Shown one piece after another: positions 1 through 7,721 of a stretch of 10,561 nucleotides of DNA. The notes under the pieces were generated by a model. That model saw nothing but the letters and a program-made list of their open reading frames with translations. It searched no databases and was not told where the DNA came from. The translations under genes were made by a program, and so were the position numbers. Positions within the stretch are counted from its first letter, which is position 1. Each line of letters begins with the position of its first letter. Source of the DNA: Coemansia sp. RSA 1804 (Eukaryota; Kickxellomycota; Kickxellomycetes; Kickxellales; Kickxellaceae); contig JANBTH010000858.1 of the NCBI GenBank assembly GCA_027578815.1, positions 1 through 10,561 on the forward strand, in the 5' to 3' direction.

Positions 1-677
1 TACTCTGCCCAACATTGCATCCTAACCCTTTCAGCCTTGTCCTGTCGCAGCATCTCAACAGCCCCCAAACCACCGACTTTGTTGTTTCTGCGGATGGCAA
101 TAACGTTTGCAAAGGCGGAGGAACAAGTGGGAGGAAACACAGACAGATAGAAGCATTTGGAGGAAGCAACGGCATCAACGTCCCTGGTAAGCACCAGCAT
201 TGGCAGAGCCAAGCTCTCCGATGCCAGTCTCTCAGAGTCACCACCAAACGAGAGCTGTGGGAGAATCTGCGCATACTGGGCGGTAAGCATCCTTGCCTTG
301 TTCCTCTCCAAAGGCAGCAACCTCTGGCACCCCCAATCGTACGAATGCTTCGAGTTCCATTTCACATTGTCTTCGGCTTGCGTTGTCAGACATCGCCACG
401 TTTCCAGGGGCTCTGCGCCACATGTGATGTTTTGAAAGTGCTGCAAGTGCAGATACTCCTTCTTTGCTGGCTCTGATAGTCCGCTGATTAGGATAAATGG
501 TGTCGATAGTCCAATTGCACGCCGCAACGGATGGTTGACTGATTCTGGAACAAGCCATAGTAGTGCGCTGCTTGCGAAAACAAATGGCGTGAGGCTGGCG
601 TCGTTGGATAGCGTTTTCTGTACTTTGGTTGTGGCGCCATCAATAAATGTCGAAAGAAGCTCCCTTGTCAGCTGCAT
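1..677 (-). CDS. Unrecognised protein, N-terminal 225 residues (gene runs off the left edge)
   Basis: The minus strand is open from an ATG at 677 to the first base of the window: 225 codons without a stop, unlikely by chance in DNA of about 50% GC. The ATG has A at -3 (AACACGATG). The protein starts MQLTRELLSTFIDGATTKVQ. Two moderately hydrophobic stretches lie at residues about 29-43 (LTPFVFASSALLWLV) and 54-66 (AIGLSTPFILISG), which could form a membrane hairpin or an embedded segment. The remainder is mixed polar sequence with several Cys and Trp (C86, W94, C96, W107, W115, C117) and one N-I-T sequon at 83-85. I see no domain I can name and no basic amphipathic presequence. The stop codon is outside the window. 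An upstream exon or a small intron cannot be excluded, because an acceptor-like ACATCAG lies just before the ATG. The gene is divergent from ACS1. That it is coding is fairly sure; its function is unknown. Confidence 0.7.
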   Translation of the reverse strand, partial: MQLTRELLSTFIDGATTKVQKTLSNDASLTPFVFASSALLWLVPESVNHPLRRAIGLSTPFILISGLSEPAKKEYLHLQHFQNITCGAEPLETWRCLTTQAEDNVKWNSKHSYDWGCQRLLPLERNKARMLTAQYAQILPQLSFGGDSERLASESLALPMLVLTRDVDAVASSKCFYLSVFPPTCSSAFANVIAIRRNNKVGGLGAVEMLRQDKAERVRMQCWAE

Positions 678-2208
678 CGTGTTCTCTGATGTAATGTAAA
701 AATGATATAGGCTATAATAACTAGCTGCAAGTAATGTTACATGGCAAAATAAAAAGATTCCTAAGCAATATTGTCAAAGTAAAGGAAACGCAAGTGCTGC
801 TGCGGATTAAAAAGGAAATAGCCATGTCCATCATTCCAACCCGACTGTGCTACAAGTTAGGGGATAGATCAGCAGAGCTCAGAATTTTAACAGAACGCCA
901 GTTAACAGAATGAATAAGACCCATCAGCAATCTGCTTGTAATGAGTATGATGGTTGTTACAGACCCAGCCGATTCAAGCAATGTCTCCTGATGAAGCTCA
1001 TCCAAGGGCAGTGATATTTAGCATTTCTTGAATCAGGTGTGGTCAGCACAATCCGCTCCGACGTTGCCCTGTCTTGTTTACGGCTTAATGCGTCGCAGCT
1101 TTATTTCTACAAAGAACTTGCCCATTCCTTGATCTGCGCGCACTTTAAACTGCCACGTCACTACACTCGTGTGACAGTTGAAGCAGGTTGTAAAGTAGAC
1201 CTCCTGACTCCGATTGGTAGAAAAGGCCAGCGTCTCCAAGGTCTTTGCCGGCTAACATGTTGATGCAGGCGGAAGACAGCCAACCGCAGCAGTGCGGAGA
1301 CATGAATGTTGGAGGATGACTAGAAGCAAGTGCGCAACATGCAGAAGACAAACATGGTTGTGTCCGATTTTCCTTGTGTCAAATTCTTCCCTTTCATATT
1401 CAGGTTTTCGGTGCAGTTTCAAGTTAAAAGCAGGGATTTGCACAAAAAGCAATGTTTATTTTTATGAATGCGTGTGTAAAAATAAAAATAAAAAATACAA
1501 ACAATCTGTGGCGGGAAAAACCTTTTTTTGGTGGAAAACCTGAAATGGAAAAAGGAATCGAATAAAGGAAGCCAATGTTGTCAGTGACTTTATGCACATT
1601 TTGTAGACGTTCTTTCTCGCAGTACGTGCGTGTTTGCGTGTTTGTGTGCGTGTTTGCGTGTTTGTGTGCGTGCTTGCTTGCATACATGCATGAGTTTCAA
1701 ACAATTGCTAAAACACTTTATTTTTTGTTGAGCTCAATGGGAATATTTAGCCAGCATAGTGTTCTCTCTGGTCGGGTTTCTCCCTTTTTCTCTTGGCAAT
1801 TTGTTGTGGAACTTTTCTTGTTCTTGCCTTAAATATCGCCAATATCCATCATTGCTTTTTATTTCACTTCATTTCATTTCATTTTTTCAGACCATACTCT
1901 TTCTGCTATCATTAATTTAATTACTGTCTTTCTGTTGATTGAACGCCTTTATTTTATTTTTTTGACGCCTAGTATATTATAATAGTCTTGATACGGCCAG
2001 GTAGGTTGACTTTCTTAATTATAGATAGACAACTCCACGTTTAACTGTTATGTTACAGCTGCTCTGACCCACGGAGTGCGACTGATCACATATGCTCTCT
2101 AAATATGTGTGTTTTGGGTGCCGCTAATATATTCTTGTCGTTTATGGATATTGTAGTGCTTTATAATCAACACTTTCACAACATTATCAACGCGCAAATC
2201 ATCCAGCC
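678..2208. other. Divergent intergenic spacer, 1.5 kb
   Basis: The spacer lies between the start codons of the left-edge gene (minus) and ACS1 (plus), so it should hold both promoters. I find no convincing gene in it: the open frames are under 90 codons, several begin at non-ATG codons, and their proteins are low-complexity. Visible structure includes a 9-bp direct repeat TTAACAGAA at 887-895 and 902-910, a TG/CG minisatellite near 1624-1680, a pyrimidine-rich tract with repeated TTTCA and then TTTTTTCAG at about 1862-1890, a CCAAT box at 1839-1843, and a 7-bp dyad CACATAT/ATATGTG at 2087-2093 and 2103-2109, about 100-120 bp before the ACS1 ATG. The TTTTTTCAG could be the acceptor of a 5'-UTR intron of ACS1, but no donor is obvious. 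Confidence 0.6.
1625..1680. repeat. TG/CG-rich 20-bp minisatellite
   Basis: The 20-bp unit TGTTTGCGTGTTTGTGTGCG occurs twice in perfect tandem at 1631-1650 and 1651-1670. It is preceded by a partial copy ending CGTGCG and followed by a degenerate TGCTTGCTTG. The tract is largely alternating pyrimidine-purine (TG/CG), so it could adopt Z-DNA, and it may vary in copy number. It lies about 540 bp upstream of the ACS1 start codon. Apparent proteins across it (Val/Cys/Phe repeats on the plus strand, Thr/His repeats on the minus strand) are artefacts of the repeat. Confidence 0.85.
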
Positions 2209-4215
2209 ATGCAGTCGAGCTCTATTGAGGTTCCTAACTCGCCCTTTGTTGCCGGCGAAACAAAGCCAAGGATTGCAGCGACATGTCCAGATGGCGTGAT
2301 GGTACGCAATAAGATAGGCGTCAACAATATGCACGACAACTTTCTACATGGAATGAAACAGGCTGGTGAAGACTCGCCTTGCCTTGGATACAGACCGATT
2401 GACGCAGATGGAAATGTCGGGCATTACAAGTGGTTTTCGTTTAAACAGGTCAAGGACACTGCATCTGCCATTGGATCTGGTCTGACCAAGCTTGGAATAA
2501 AGAAAAGAGACTGCATTGGAATATTCTCGCCAAACCGTATCGAGTGGTCGTATGTTGAGCATGCAACCTATATCTACAATCTCATTTCAGTGCCCATGTA
2601 CGACACGCTTGGGATTGACGCTGTCAGGCATATGGCAAAGGAGACCGAGATGACTGCTGTTGCTATCGCCCCCGAGAAGCTCTCTGCGTTTGCAGAGCTC
2701 TGGAAGGACCTTCCCAACGTCAAGGTGGTAGTTCTCTTTGGCTCGTCCTTGGCAAATAGCGGAGTTGAGGCTCCCGCCGGCGCCCAAATTATCTTGCTAG
2801 ACGACCTAGTTGCTCTTGGAAACAATGGTGGTTTGGCGCCTGTCCCCGGGATTCCAGCCGGCCCTGAAGATCCATGCACAATATGCTACACCTCGGGAAC
2901 GACCGGTGTGCCAAAGGGCGTGATTCTCACGCACATGTGCTTGATATCGAACGTATACAGCACCGAGATAAGGATAAAACACGGCCATGTTCCCACCATC
3001 GACGAGAGAGATACTTTTATTTCGATTCTCCCACTCGCACACTGCCTCGAGCGCTGCATCCATGCAATCGTGACTGGAAACGGTGCGGCTATTGGGTTCA
3101 ACCAGGGCGACATCCGCAAGATTATTGAGGATATTGGCGAGCTCAAACCAACTATAATTGTCGGCGTCCCACGTATCTTTAACCGCATCAACGACCAGGT
3201 GTGGGCTCAGGTCAACGCAAAAGGCGGGCTTGCTAGCTCGCTGTTCAACTACGCTTACAACACGAAGAAAGGAAACCTTGCGCACAACATCAATCAGCAC
3301 TGGCTTTGGGATAGGGTTGTCTTTAAAGCAGTTCGGCAGAAACTCGGCGGAAGACTGCGTTTGGTTATTTCTGGATCTGCTCCAATTTCTGCTGATGTGC
3401 TGGATTTCCTGCGTATCTCGCTTTCCGCAACCGTCCTCGAGGGATACGGCCTGACGGAGACCACCGGCCCGTGCGGCGTATCGCTGAGCGGCAACATGAA
3501 GGCCGGAAATGTTGGCTGCACTCTGGGCAACTGCATGTACAAGCTTGTCAGCGTGCCTGATATGGGGTACACCGTCGATGACAAGCCAAGCCCTCGCGGT
3601 GAGCTGTACGTCAAGGGAAACAACGTTTTCTCTGGATACTTTAAGAACCCAAGGCTTACTGCGGAGACTAAAACATCAGACGGATGGCTCATAACCGGTG
3701 ATATCGGCATGTTTGATTCCCAGGGAAACCTTGTGATTATCGATCGCAAGAAGAACATGTTCAAGCTGTCCCAAGGCGAGTATGTCACTCCAGAGCGTAT
3801 TGAGATCATTTACACAAACAACGCGCTTATTGACCAGGCGTACATCCATGGCGACTCTTTGCAAAGCCAGCTTGTGGCCATCGTCGTTCCCAATGAGGAG
3901 TTTTTGCGCAGCAGTCTTGCCGAGGTTCCCCAGCTTGCTCACTGGGCAAGCGTAGATAAAAGTTTCAAGGAGATTTGCCAGAGCGAAGATGTCATCAGCC
4001 ATGTTCTTGATGTTATTGACAAGTGGGGACGCAGCAACAGCCTCAAGGGCTTTGAGATTCCAAAGCGCATCTATCTGGAAAGCAACCCCTTCAGCGTTGA
4101 AAACAACATTCTTACACCAACACTCAAGGTCAAGCGTCCTGTTGCCAAAGATGTGTACATCGAAACGATCAATCGTCTGTACACCGATTTGAACTCAAAA
4201 TCGCCAGCCAAGTAG
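2209..4215 (+). CDS. Long/medium-chain acyl-CoA synthetase (Faa2/ACSL-like), ACS1
   Basis: This enzyme should activate free fatty acids: fatty acid + ATP + CoA gives acyl-CoA + AMP + PPi. All core motifs of the ANL adenylate-forming family are present and intact in 668 aa. The ATP P-loop YTSGTTGVPKGV is at 227-238, LPLAHCLER at 274-282, GVPRIFNRI at 319-327, SGSAPIS at 388-394, EGYGLTETTGP at 411-421, DGWLITGDIG at 491-500 (TGD 496-498), the fatty-acyl-CoA-synthetase signature IDRKKNMFKLSQGEYV at 511-526, and the adenylation lysine of LTPTLKVKR at K640. The pattern after APIS and the C-terminal TPTLKVKR resemble yeast Faa2 and plant LACS6/7 more than Faa1. The C-terminus is SPAK, with no PTS1, no obvious PTS2 and no N-terminal membrane anchor, so the enzyme is probably cytosolic or peripherally membrane-bound. 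The ATG has G at -3. The start is supported because ACS2 shares the N-terminal [IV]EVPxS...GETKP pattern. The gene is intronless. Chain-length preference cannot be read from the sequence. Confidence 0.95.
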   Translation: MQSSSIEVPNSPFVAGETKPRIAATCPDGVMVRNKIGVNNMHDNFLHGMKQAGEDSPCLGYRPIDADGNVGHYKWFSFKQVKDTASAIGSGLTKLGIKKRDCIGIFSPNRIEWSYVEHATYIYNLISVPMYDTLGIDAVRHMAKETEMTAVAIAPEKLSAFAELWKDLPNVKVVVLFGSSLANSGVEAPAGAQIILLDDLVALGNNGGLAPVPGIPAGPEDPCTICYTSGTTGVPKGVILTHMCLISNVYSTEIRIKHGHVPTIDERDTFISILPLAHCLERCIHAIVTGNGAAIGFNQGDIRKIIEDIGELKPTIIVGVPRIFNRINDQVWAQVNAKGGLASSLFNYAYNTKKGNLAHNINQHWLWDRVVFKAVRQKLGGRLRLVISGSAPISADVLDFLRISLSATVLEGYGLTETTGPCGVSLSGNMKAGNVGCTLGNCMYKLVSVPDMGYTVDDKPSPRGELYVKGNNVFSGYFKNPRLTAETKTSDGWLITGDIGMFDSQGNLVIIDRKKNMFKLSQGEYVTPERIEIIYTNNALIDQAYIHGDSLQSQLVAIVVPNEEFLRSSLAEVPQLAHWASVDKSFKEICQSEDVISHVLDVIDKWGRSNSLKGFEIPKRIYLESNPFSVENNILTPTLKVKRPVAKDVYIETINRLYTDLNSKSPAK

Positions 4216-4618
4216 TTTCTACCTTTTTAATTTAATACCCCCTTTTTTACAGTTGAAATCACAACTAGACGAAATTGAACTTTAACATGAAAGGCATTGG
4301 ATAAATTGCCACCGCAACATCTGAGCCACCTCATTGTTTGTCCTTTTTTTTCGCAGAATGCGAGCAAGGCGGAATGAAAAGAAGAATATTCTCCTTTCAC
4401 CTTGTTTTCGTGGCGGCAATTGTTTGCGCTGGAGTATAGTCCGACTGGGTTTAGGTCAACGATAGAATAAGGATGGATTCCTATTTTTCTCTCAGTTTCA
4501 CTACTTTGTCTAGTTACTGTCGGGAGAGGCGGCTTATTCTTTCATCTCCTACTTTTTTATCCCGACTTTGGATTCTTATATTTCAGATTATATTTACAAG
4601 TGCATCTATCTCTAACTT
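4216..4618. other. ACS1-GST1 intergenic spacer
   Basis: This 403-bp spacer holds the ACS1 3' UTR and the GST1 promoter and 5' UTR. It is AT-rich with T-runs (CCTTTTTTTTCGC near 4342) and has no credible coding. A palindrome AGAATATTCT lies at 4383-4392, about 230 bp upstream of the GST1 ATG. A TATA-like CTTATATTTC lies at about 4575-4584, close to the ATG. TTTCAG at about 4580-4585 resembles a splice acceptor, but I see no matching donor with confidence. Confidence 0.6.
4383..4392. promoter_or_regulatory. Candidate heat-shock-type element upstream of GST1
   Basis: AGAATATTCT is a perfect 10-bp palindrome matching the head-to-head HSF unit nGAAnnTTCn. It is preceded by further GAA triplets (GGAATGAAAAGAAG), although these are not all in the 5-bp phase of a canonical element. 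Its position about 230 bp before the GST1 start codon fits a stress-inducible promoter. A 10-bp palindrome can occur by chance in AT-rich DNA, so this is only a candidate. Confidence 0.35.
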
Positions 4619-5287
4619 ATGACAAACACAACATCTTTTACGCTGCGGTACTTTCCAGTCGCAGCACGCGCAGAAACGTGCAAAGCGCTCCTATTCTTTA
4701 TTGGAGCAGAGTGGGTTCTCGAAGCCCCGGAATGGCCTCGAGAGAAGGGCGCCCAGCGTGTTGGCAAGCTTCCCGTTCTCATCGAGCACTCTGCTTCAGA
4801 CACAAAGGAGTCCTTTGTGCTTGGCGATTCGCGTGCCATTGAAGAATATTTGGCCACAAAGTACAGCCTGTACTACCAGCCAGACGATGCGCAACTGATG
4901 GCCCGCCAACGCGAACTCCGCGCCCACATGCACGACATATACGAGCTGTCTGCCATGATTATCCACGCGCCCGAGCTTGCCAGACCCTTCTTCATCAGCA
5001 AGTACCTTGCGCTTGCACGCTGTGTGGTTGATACGCATGAAAGGGTGCTCAAGGAAAACGGATCAAACGGCCATTATTTCGGAAACTCTACAACATATCT
5101 GGATATTGCCGCATTGGCCGGGCTTTTGACATTCCGCAAAACCTTTATTCACTTGGTGCCCGAGTTGCTTGTACCACTTGACAAGACTAATGCCCCAGAA
5201 ATTAACAACGCTGTGGAGATACTGTCAAAAGATCCTGCCTTTGCATCTTACATTTCCGCGCTTGAAACATGTAACAACGCCGAGTAG
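4619..5287 (+). CDS. Glutathione S-transferase-like protein GST1
   Basis: This is a predicted cytosolic GST that conjugates glutathione to electrophiles or acts as a peroxidase/ligandin; the substrate is unknown. The 222-aa length is typical. The N-terminal thioredoxin-like domain covers about 7-82. TLRYF at 8-12 carries the likely catalytic Tyr11, followed by RAE as in sigma/alpha-like classes. KLPVLIEH at 50-57 holds the cis-Pro52, and DSRAIEEYLATKY at 70-82 is the glutathione gamma-glutamyl-binding and helix region, with S71. The all-helical C-terminal domain covers about 92-215 and contains NGHYFGNSTTYLDI at 150-163, in which T159xxD162 is the N-capping box. There is no signal peptide; the C-terminus is CNNAE. 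The start follows CTTATG, with a weak C at -3, but the alignment with GST2 begins within a few residues and supports it. The gene lies 403 bp downstream of ACS1 on the same strand and is convergent with its paralogue GST2. I cannot assign a class firmly. Confidence 0.88.
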   Translation: MTNTTSFTLRYFPVAARAETCKALLFFIGAEWVLEAPEWPREKGAQRVGKLPVLIEHSASDTKESFVLGDSRAIEEYLATKYSLYYQPDDAQLMARQRELRAHMHDIYELSAMIIHAPELARPFFISKYLALARCVVDTHERVLKENGSNGHYFGNSTTYLDIAALAGLLTFRKTFIHLVPELLVPLDKTNAPEINNAVEILSKDPAFASYISALETCNNAE

Positions 5288-5430
5288 TTTTTTTATCTGT
5301 GGTTTAGATAGCTAGTTTATTTTTTTAAATCAACGCAGCATATTTCAAGCTTACATGGTATAAAAGCAAACAAAAATTTTAAAGTGAATAGAAAATCTTC
5401 TATTCTAAAATAAGAAAGTGATAAAAGTAG
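5288..5430. terminator. Convergent 3' region between GST1 and GST2
   Basis: Both GST transcripts must end in or beyond this 143-bp AT-rich spacer, which has T-runs on the GST1 side (TAGTTTTTTTATC, GTTTATTTTTTTAAAT) and A-rich sequence toward GST2. With so little room, overlapping antisense 3' ends are likely. It contains the hairpin at 5386-5405. No gene fits here. Confidence 0.5.
5386..5405. repeat. Perfect 8-bp inverted repeat with 4-nt loop
   Basis: GAATAGAA at 5386-5393 and TTCTATTC at 5398-5405 are exact reverse complements separated by AATC. The structure lies 25 bp beyond the GST2 stop codon, near the axis between the two GST genes, and would form the same hairpin in either transcript. 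A role in 3'-end formation is possible but unproven. Confidence 0.7.
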
Positions 5431-6096
5431 CTACAGCTTCGTTAGTTCAGCAACATACGAAGCAAGAGCAGGCTCTGCTGAAACGGTGTCGATGACCTTG
5501 TTCATTTCAGGGGCATTATCGCCGTTCAAGAGCTCCAGCATATCCGGATCTAGTCCAGAAAAGACCGTACGCAGCGCCAATATGTTGGTGAAAAGGGAAA
5601 TATCAACAAGCGTGGTTGTTGAGCCAAAGTAGTGGCCGTTGGAGCCATTTTCTTTCAAAACCTGCTCATGGAACCTGACAACACAGCCTGCAGTGGTATT
5701 GAATATCTTCTTGTTCTTTGGTGCCACCTCATCGGGGCCCAGTTTCCACTCTGCAAAAGCCGTGTACATGTCGCAGATGTGAGCACGCAGTTCCAGCTGG
5801 CGGGCAACACACTTGGGGTCCGTGGGCTGGTGGATGTACCCGTACTTGGTAGCCAGGTAGTACTCGATTGCAGCGGTTTCGCTCAGAGTAAATGAGGTGT
5901 CGTTGGAATCGCTGGCAGAGTGCTCAATAAGCACCGGAAGCCTTCCGACTGGCTGCAGACTCTTTTCTTGGGGCCATGCCGGGACCTTGTGCTCCCACTC
6001 GGCACCGCCCAGAAGGAGCAGGACCTTGGTAGCCTCGCCACGAGACGGAAAGTCGAAGTAGCGCAGAGTAAATGTGGAGGACCCGGATGCTAGCAT
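5431..6096 (-). CDS. Glutathione S-transferase-like protein GST2 (paralogue of GST1)
   Basis: This 221-aa protein has the same fold and predicted role as GST1. The thioredoxin-like domain has TLRYF at 10-14 with likely catalytic Tyr13, followed by SRGEA. RLPVLIEHSASD at 52-63 has cis-Pro54, and LSETAAIEYYLATKY at 71-85 has the classical E73-T74 glutathione-contact pair, which is more orthodox than GST1's D70-S71. The C-terminal domain carries VLKENGSNGHYFG at 146-158 and the T162xxD165 N-capping box. A hand alignment with GST1 gives about half of positions identical. The chosen start is the first ATG, with A at -3. The frame stays open upstream to about 6249 but only reaches a TTG there, and that stretch reads as low-quality hydrophobic sequence, so it is 5' UTR or promoter. 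The C-terminus TKL resembles, but does not match, a canonical peroxisomal PTS1. The gene lies on the same strand as ACS2, downstream of it. Confidence 0.88.
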   Translation of the reverse strand: MLASGSSTFTLRYFDFPSRGEATKVLLLLGGAEWEHKVPAWPQEKSLQPVGRLPVLIEHSASDSNDTSFTLSETAAIEYYLATKYGYIHQPTDPKCVARQLELRAHICDMYTAFAEWKLGPDEVAPKNKKIFNTTAGCVVRFHEQVLKENGSNGHYFGSTTTLVDISLFTNILALRTVFSGLDPDMLELLNGDNAPEMNKVIDTVSAEPALASYVAELTKL

Positions 6097-7721
6097 GCTT
6101 GTATTTCGCCTACCTAAGAGAAAGATATACCTTTTAAATAAATATATAATAAAAAAGGACAAGGAATAAAAGCAGAAGATTGTGTGGGAACAAATTCGAG
6201 GAAAGTGCAGTGTATCCAGGAGCCCCTTAAATACCTGTTTGCTTTTCAATGGAATTGAGAGAGAGCAATATTAGATGATGTGGAAGGTTGTCTGATTTTT
6301 TCTGATTTTCACTACATTTAAATTTTTACAATATCATGTGTGGTATCCAATGCAAACAAGAGAATCGTTTCTTTTGTTTTTTTTCTTTGAAAGTCTGAGA
6401 TGCAATGCTGCAGAGTTGTTCACAAGGAGAAAAAAGCCGCCCATACACAGTAACTTTCTTGAAAATTAAATTATATTATTCTCTGAATTTTGCTGTAACC
6501 AGAACACAATGGCAGCCTGGAATTGTCAAATCGCGGCACTTGTGAATTGTAGATGCACCAGAGCAAGGGGGAGGGTATCAGAAATAACCAACAATTTCAA
6601 GTAACCATGCTATTGGCAGCAAAATTAAATCGATTAAGTTGCAGCAGCAGCACCAGATTAGATTTTTTGACATTTCATGCTCAAAGATTGTGGATATGAT
6701 TTTCTATTTACATGCCAAGCGTATCGGCCATGCAGGCAATGTGTTTCAGGAATGCTGAAGTTATTACAACCTGGCAAACCAACTATCACATTTCTTTGCA
6801 TGCCCCGAATCACACCTGACATCCGAGGCTCCGTATGTAAAAACGTAGTGTATTAGGCTTGTAATAAATTAATTGTAGGCTTTATTAACTGGTTTCCGTT
6901 TCATTATATTAAATGACACAAATCTATTTTTAATTTATATTAATCGGAAACCCACTCATGCCGTAGTTAAGGTTAAATTAATTAAAGATACAAAAAATAA
7001 TTTTTAAATTAAAAAACCAATACTCTGCTTGCTGTGCATTGCTAACAGCAAGATGTTGGGGGGGGGGTTTTCATTGCCAATTTATCAGCATATAAAAGCA
7101 ATGTATTCTGCCGCTTCCCCCATATTGATGAAAAAGGCATCTTTCCCCATTGAACCAAATATTTCTCTTACTCGTTCTGCGATAAACCATTACCCAGCAA
7201 GCCATATATATTAGTTGAAATATCGAAGTGAAGAAAAAAAAAGCCAAAGATGTGTTACTAAGAATGCACAAGTAACAACAGCCATACAAAGGATTTTTCA
7301 AACTGTGGAAAACTCAAGCACACGACGTCATATGGGATATGCTCAAAGTGCTATGCGAGCAAAAGTGTGGAAGAGAGAAAACTACTTTATTTTAAATTGC
7401 TAAACTTCTAGATTGGCAGAGGATTTGAACACAAAAAGCAGGAAAATATAATGGGCAAGATTATACACGAGAAAGATGTGTTACACTAGCATATGGATAA
7501 AACGAGCTTTAAGGCAGCGAAGGGGTTTGTGCCAACGCGAAGTCTTATGCCTGAATGTTGTTAAAAATGCTATCCTTCCTTATGCACAATAGAACAAGAT
7601 GCATGTTTTACTTGAGGTTTGGTGTTTAATAAATAAAATTCACAATGTTTGTCGGTTAGAGTCTAAAGAGAGGAGGTAATTTGCTAGCAGAAAAAAAAAC
7701 ATAAAAACTACGCTTTTGCAT
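6097..7721. other. AT-rich spacer between GST2 start and ACS2 stop, 1.6 kb
   Basis: I see no convincing gene here; the frames are short and of random composition. On the minus strand, TATTTAAG at about 6227-6234 is a plausible TATA element roughly 130 bp before the GST2 ATG. A possible 5'-UTR intron runs from CAG/GTATTT (about 6235) to TTTCTCTTAG/GTAGG (about 6115). The stretch 6850-7020 is extremely AT-rich (one 60-bp line is about 17% GC) and contains the inverted repeat at 6891-6952. A G10 run lies at 7058-7067. A tRNA-like GGATTTGAAC near 7419 has no T-stem. The rest shows no signal I can name. Confidence 0.6.
6891..6952. repeat. Inverted repeat GGTTTCCG...CGGAAACC in AT-rich DNA
   Basis: GGTTTCCG (6891-6898) and CGGAAACC (6945-6952) are exact reverse complements flanking 46 bp of AT-rich sequence that is itself loosely complementary. 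A nearby short direct repeat TAGGCTT occurs at about 6854 and 6876. This could be the worn ends of a small non-autonomous element (MITE-like) or a chance dyad. No transposase is present. Confidence 0.4.

Noticed and set aside
15..558. Plus-strand 153-codon frame (15-476) and minus-strand 106-codon frame (238-558)
   Set aside because: Both overlap the longer stop-free minus-strand frame that runs from 677 to the edge. That frame has a better start context and twice the length, so these are treated as shadows.
1424..1704. Thr/His/Asn-rich minus-strand frames of 80-87 codons
   Set aside because: They are created by the TG/CG minisatellite read in antisense, and the overlapping frames are equally repetitive.
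2806..3809. Antisense frames of 101-171 codons across ACS1
   Set aside because: Shadows of ACS1, with no motifs and no independent promoter or start evidence.
6097..6249. 51-residue N-terminal extension of GST2
   Set aside because: The frame is open but starts only at TTG and reads as hydrophobic, untypical sequence from AT-rich promoter DNA. The ATG at 6096 matches the GST1 start in alignment.
7412..7440. Possible minus-strand tRNA (GGATTTGAAC resembling a T-loop)
   Set aside because: The five bases on either side do not pair as a T-stem, and no acceptor, D or anticodon arms are found nearby.
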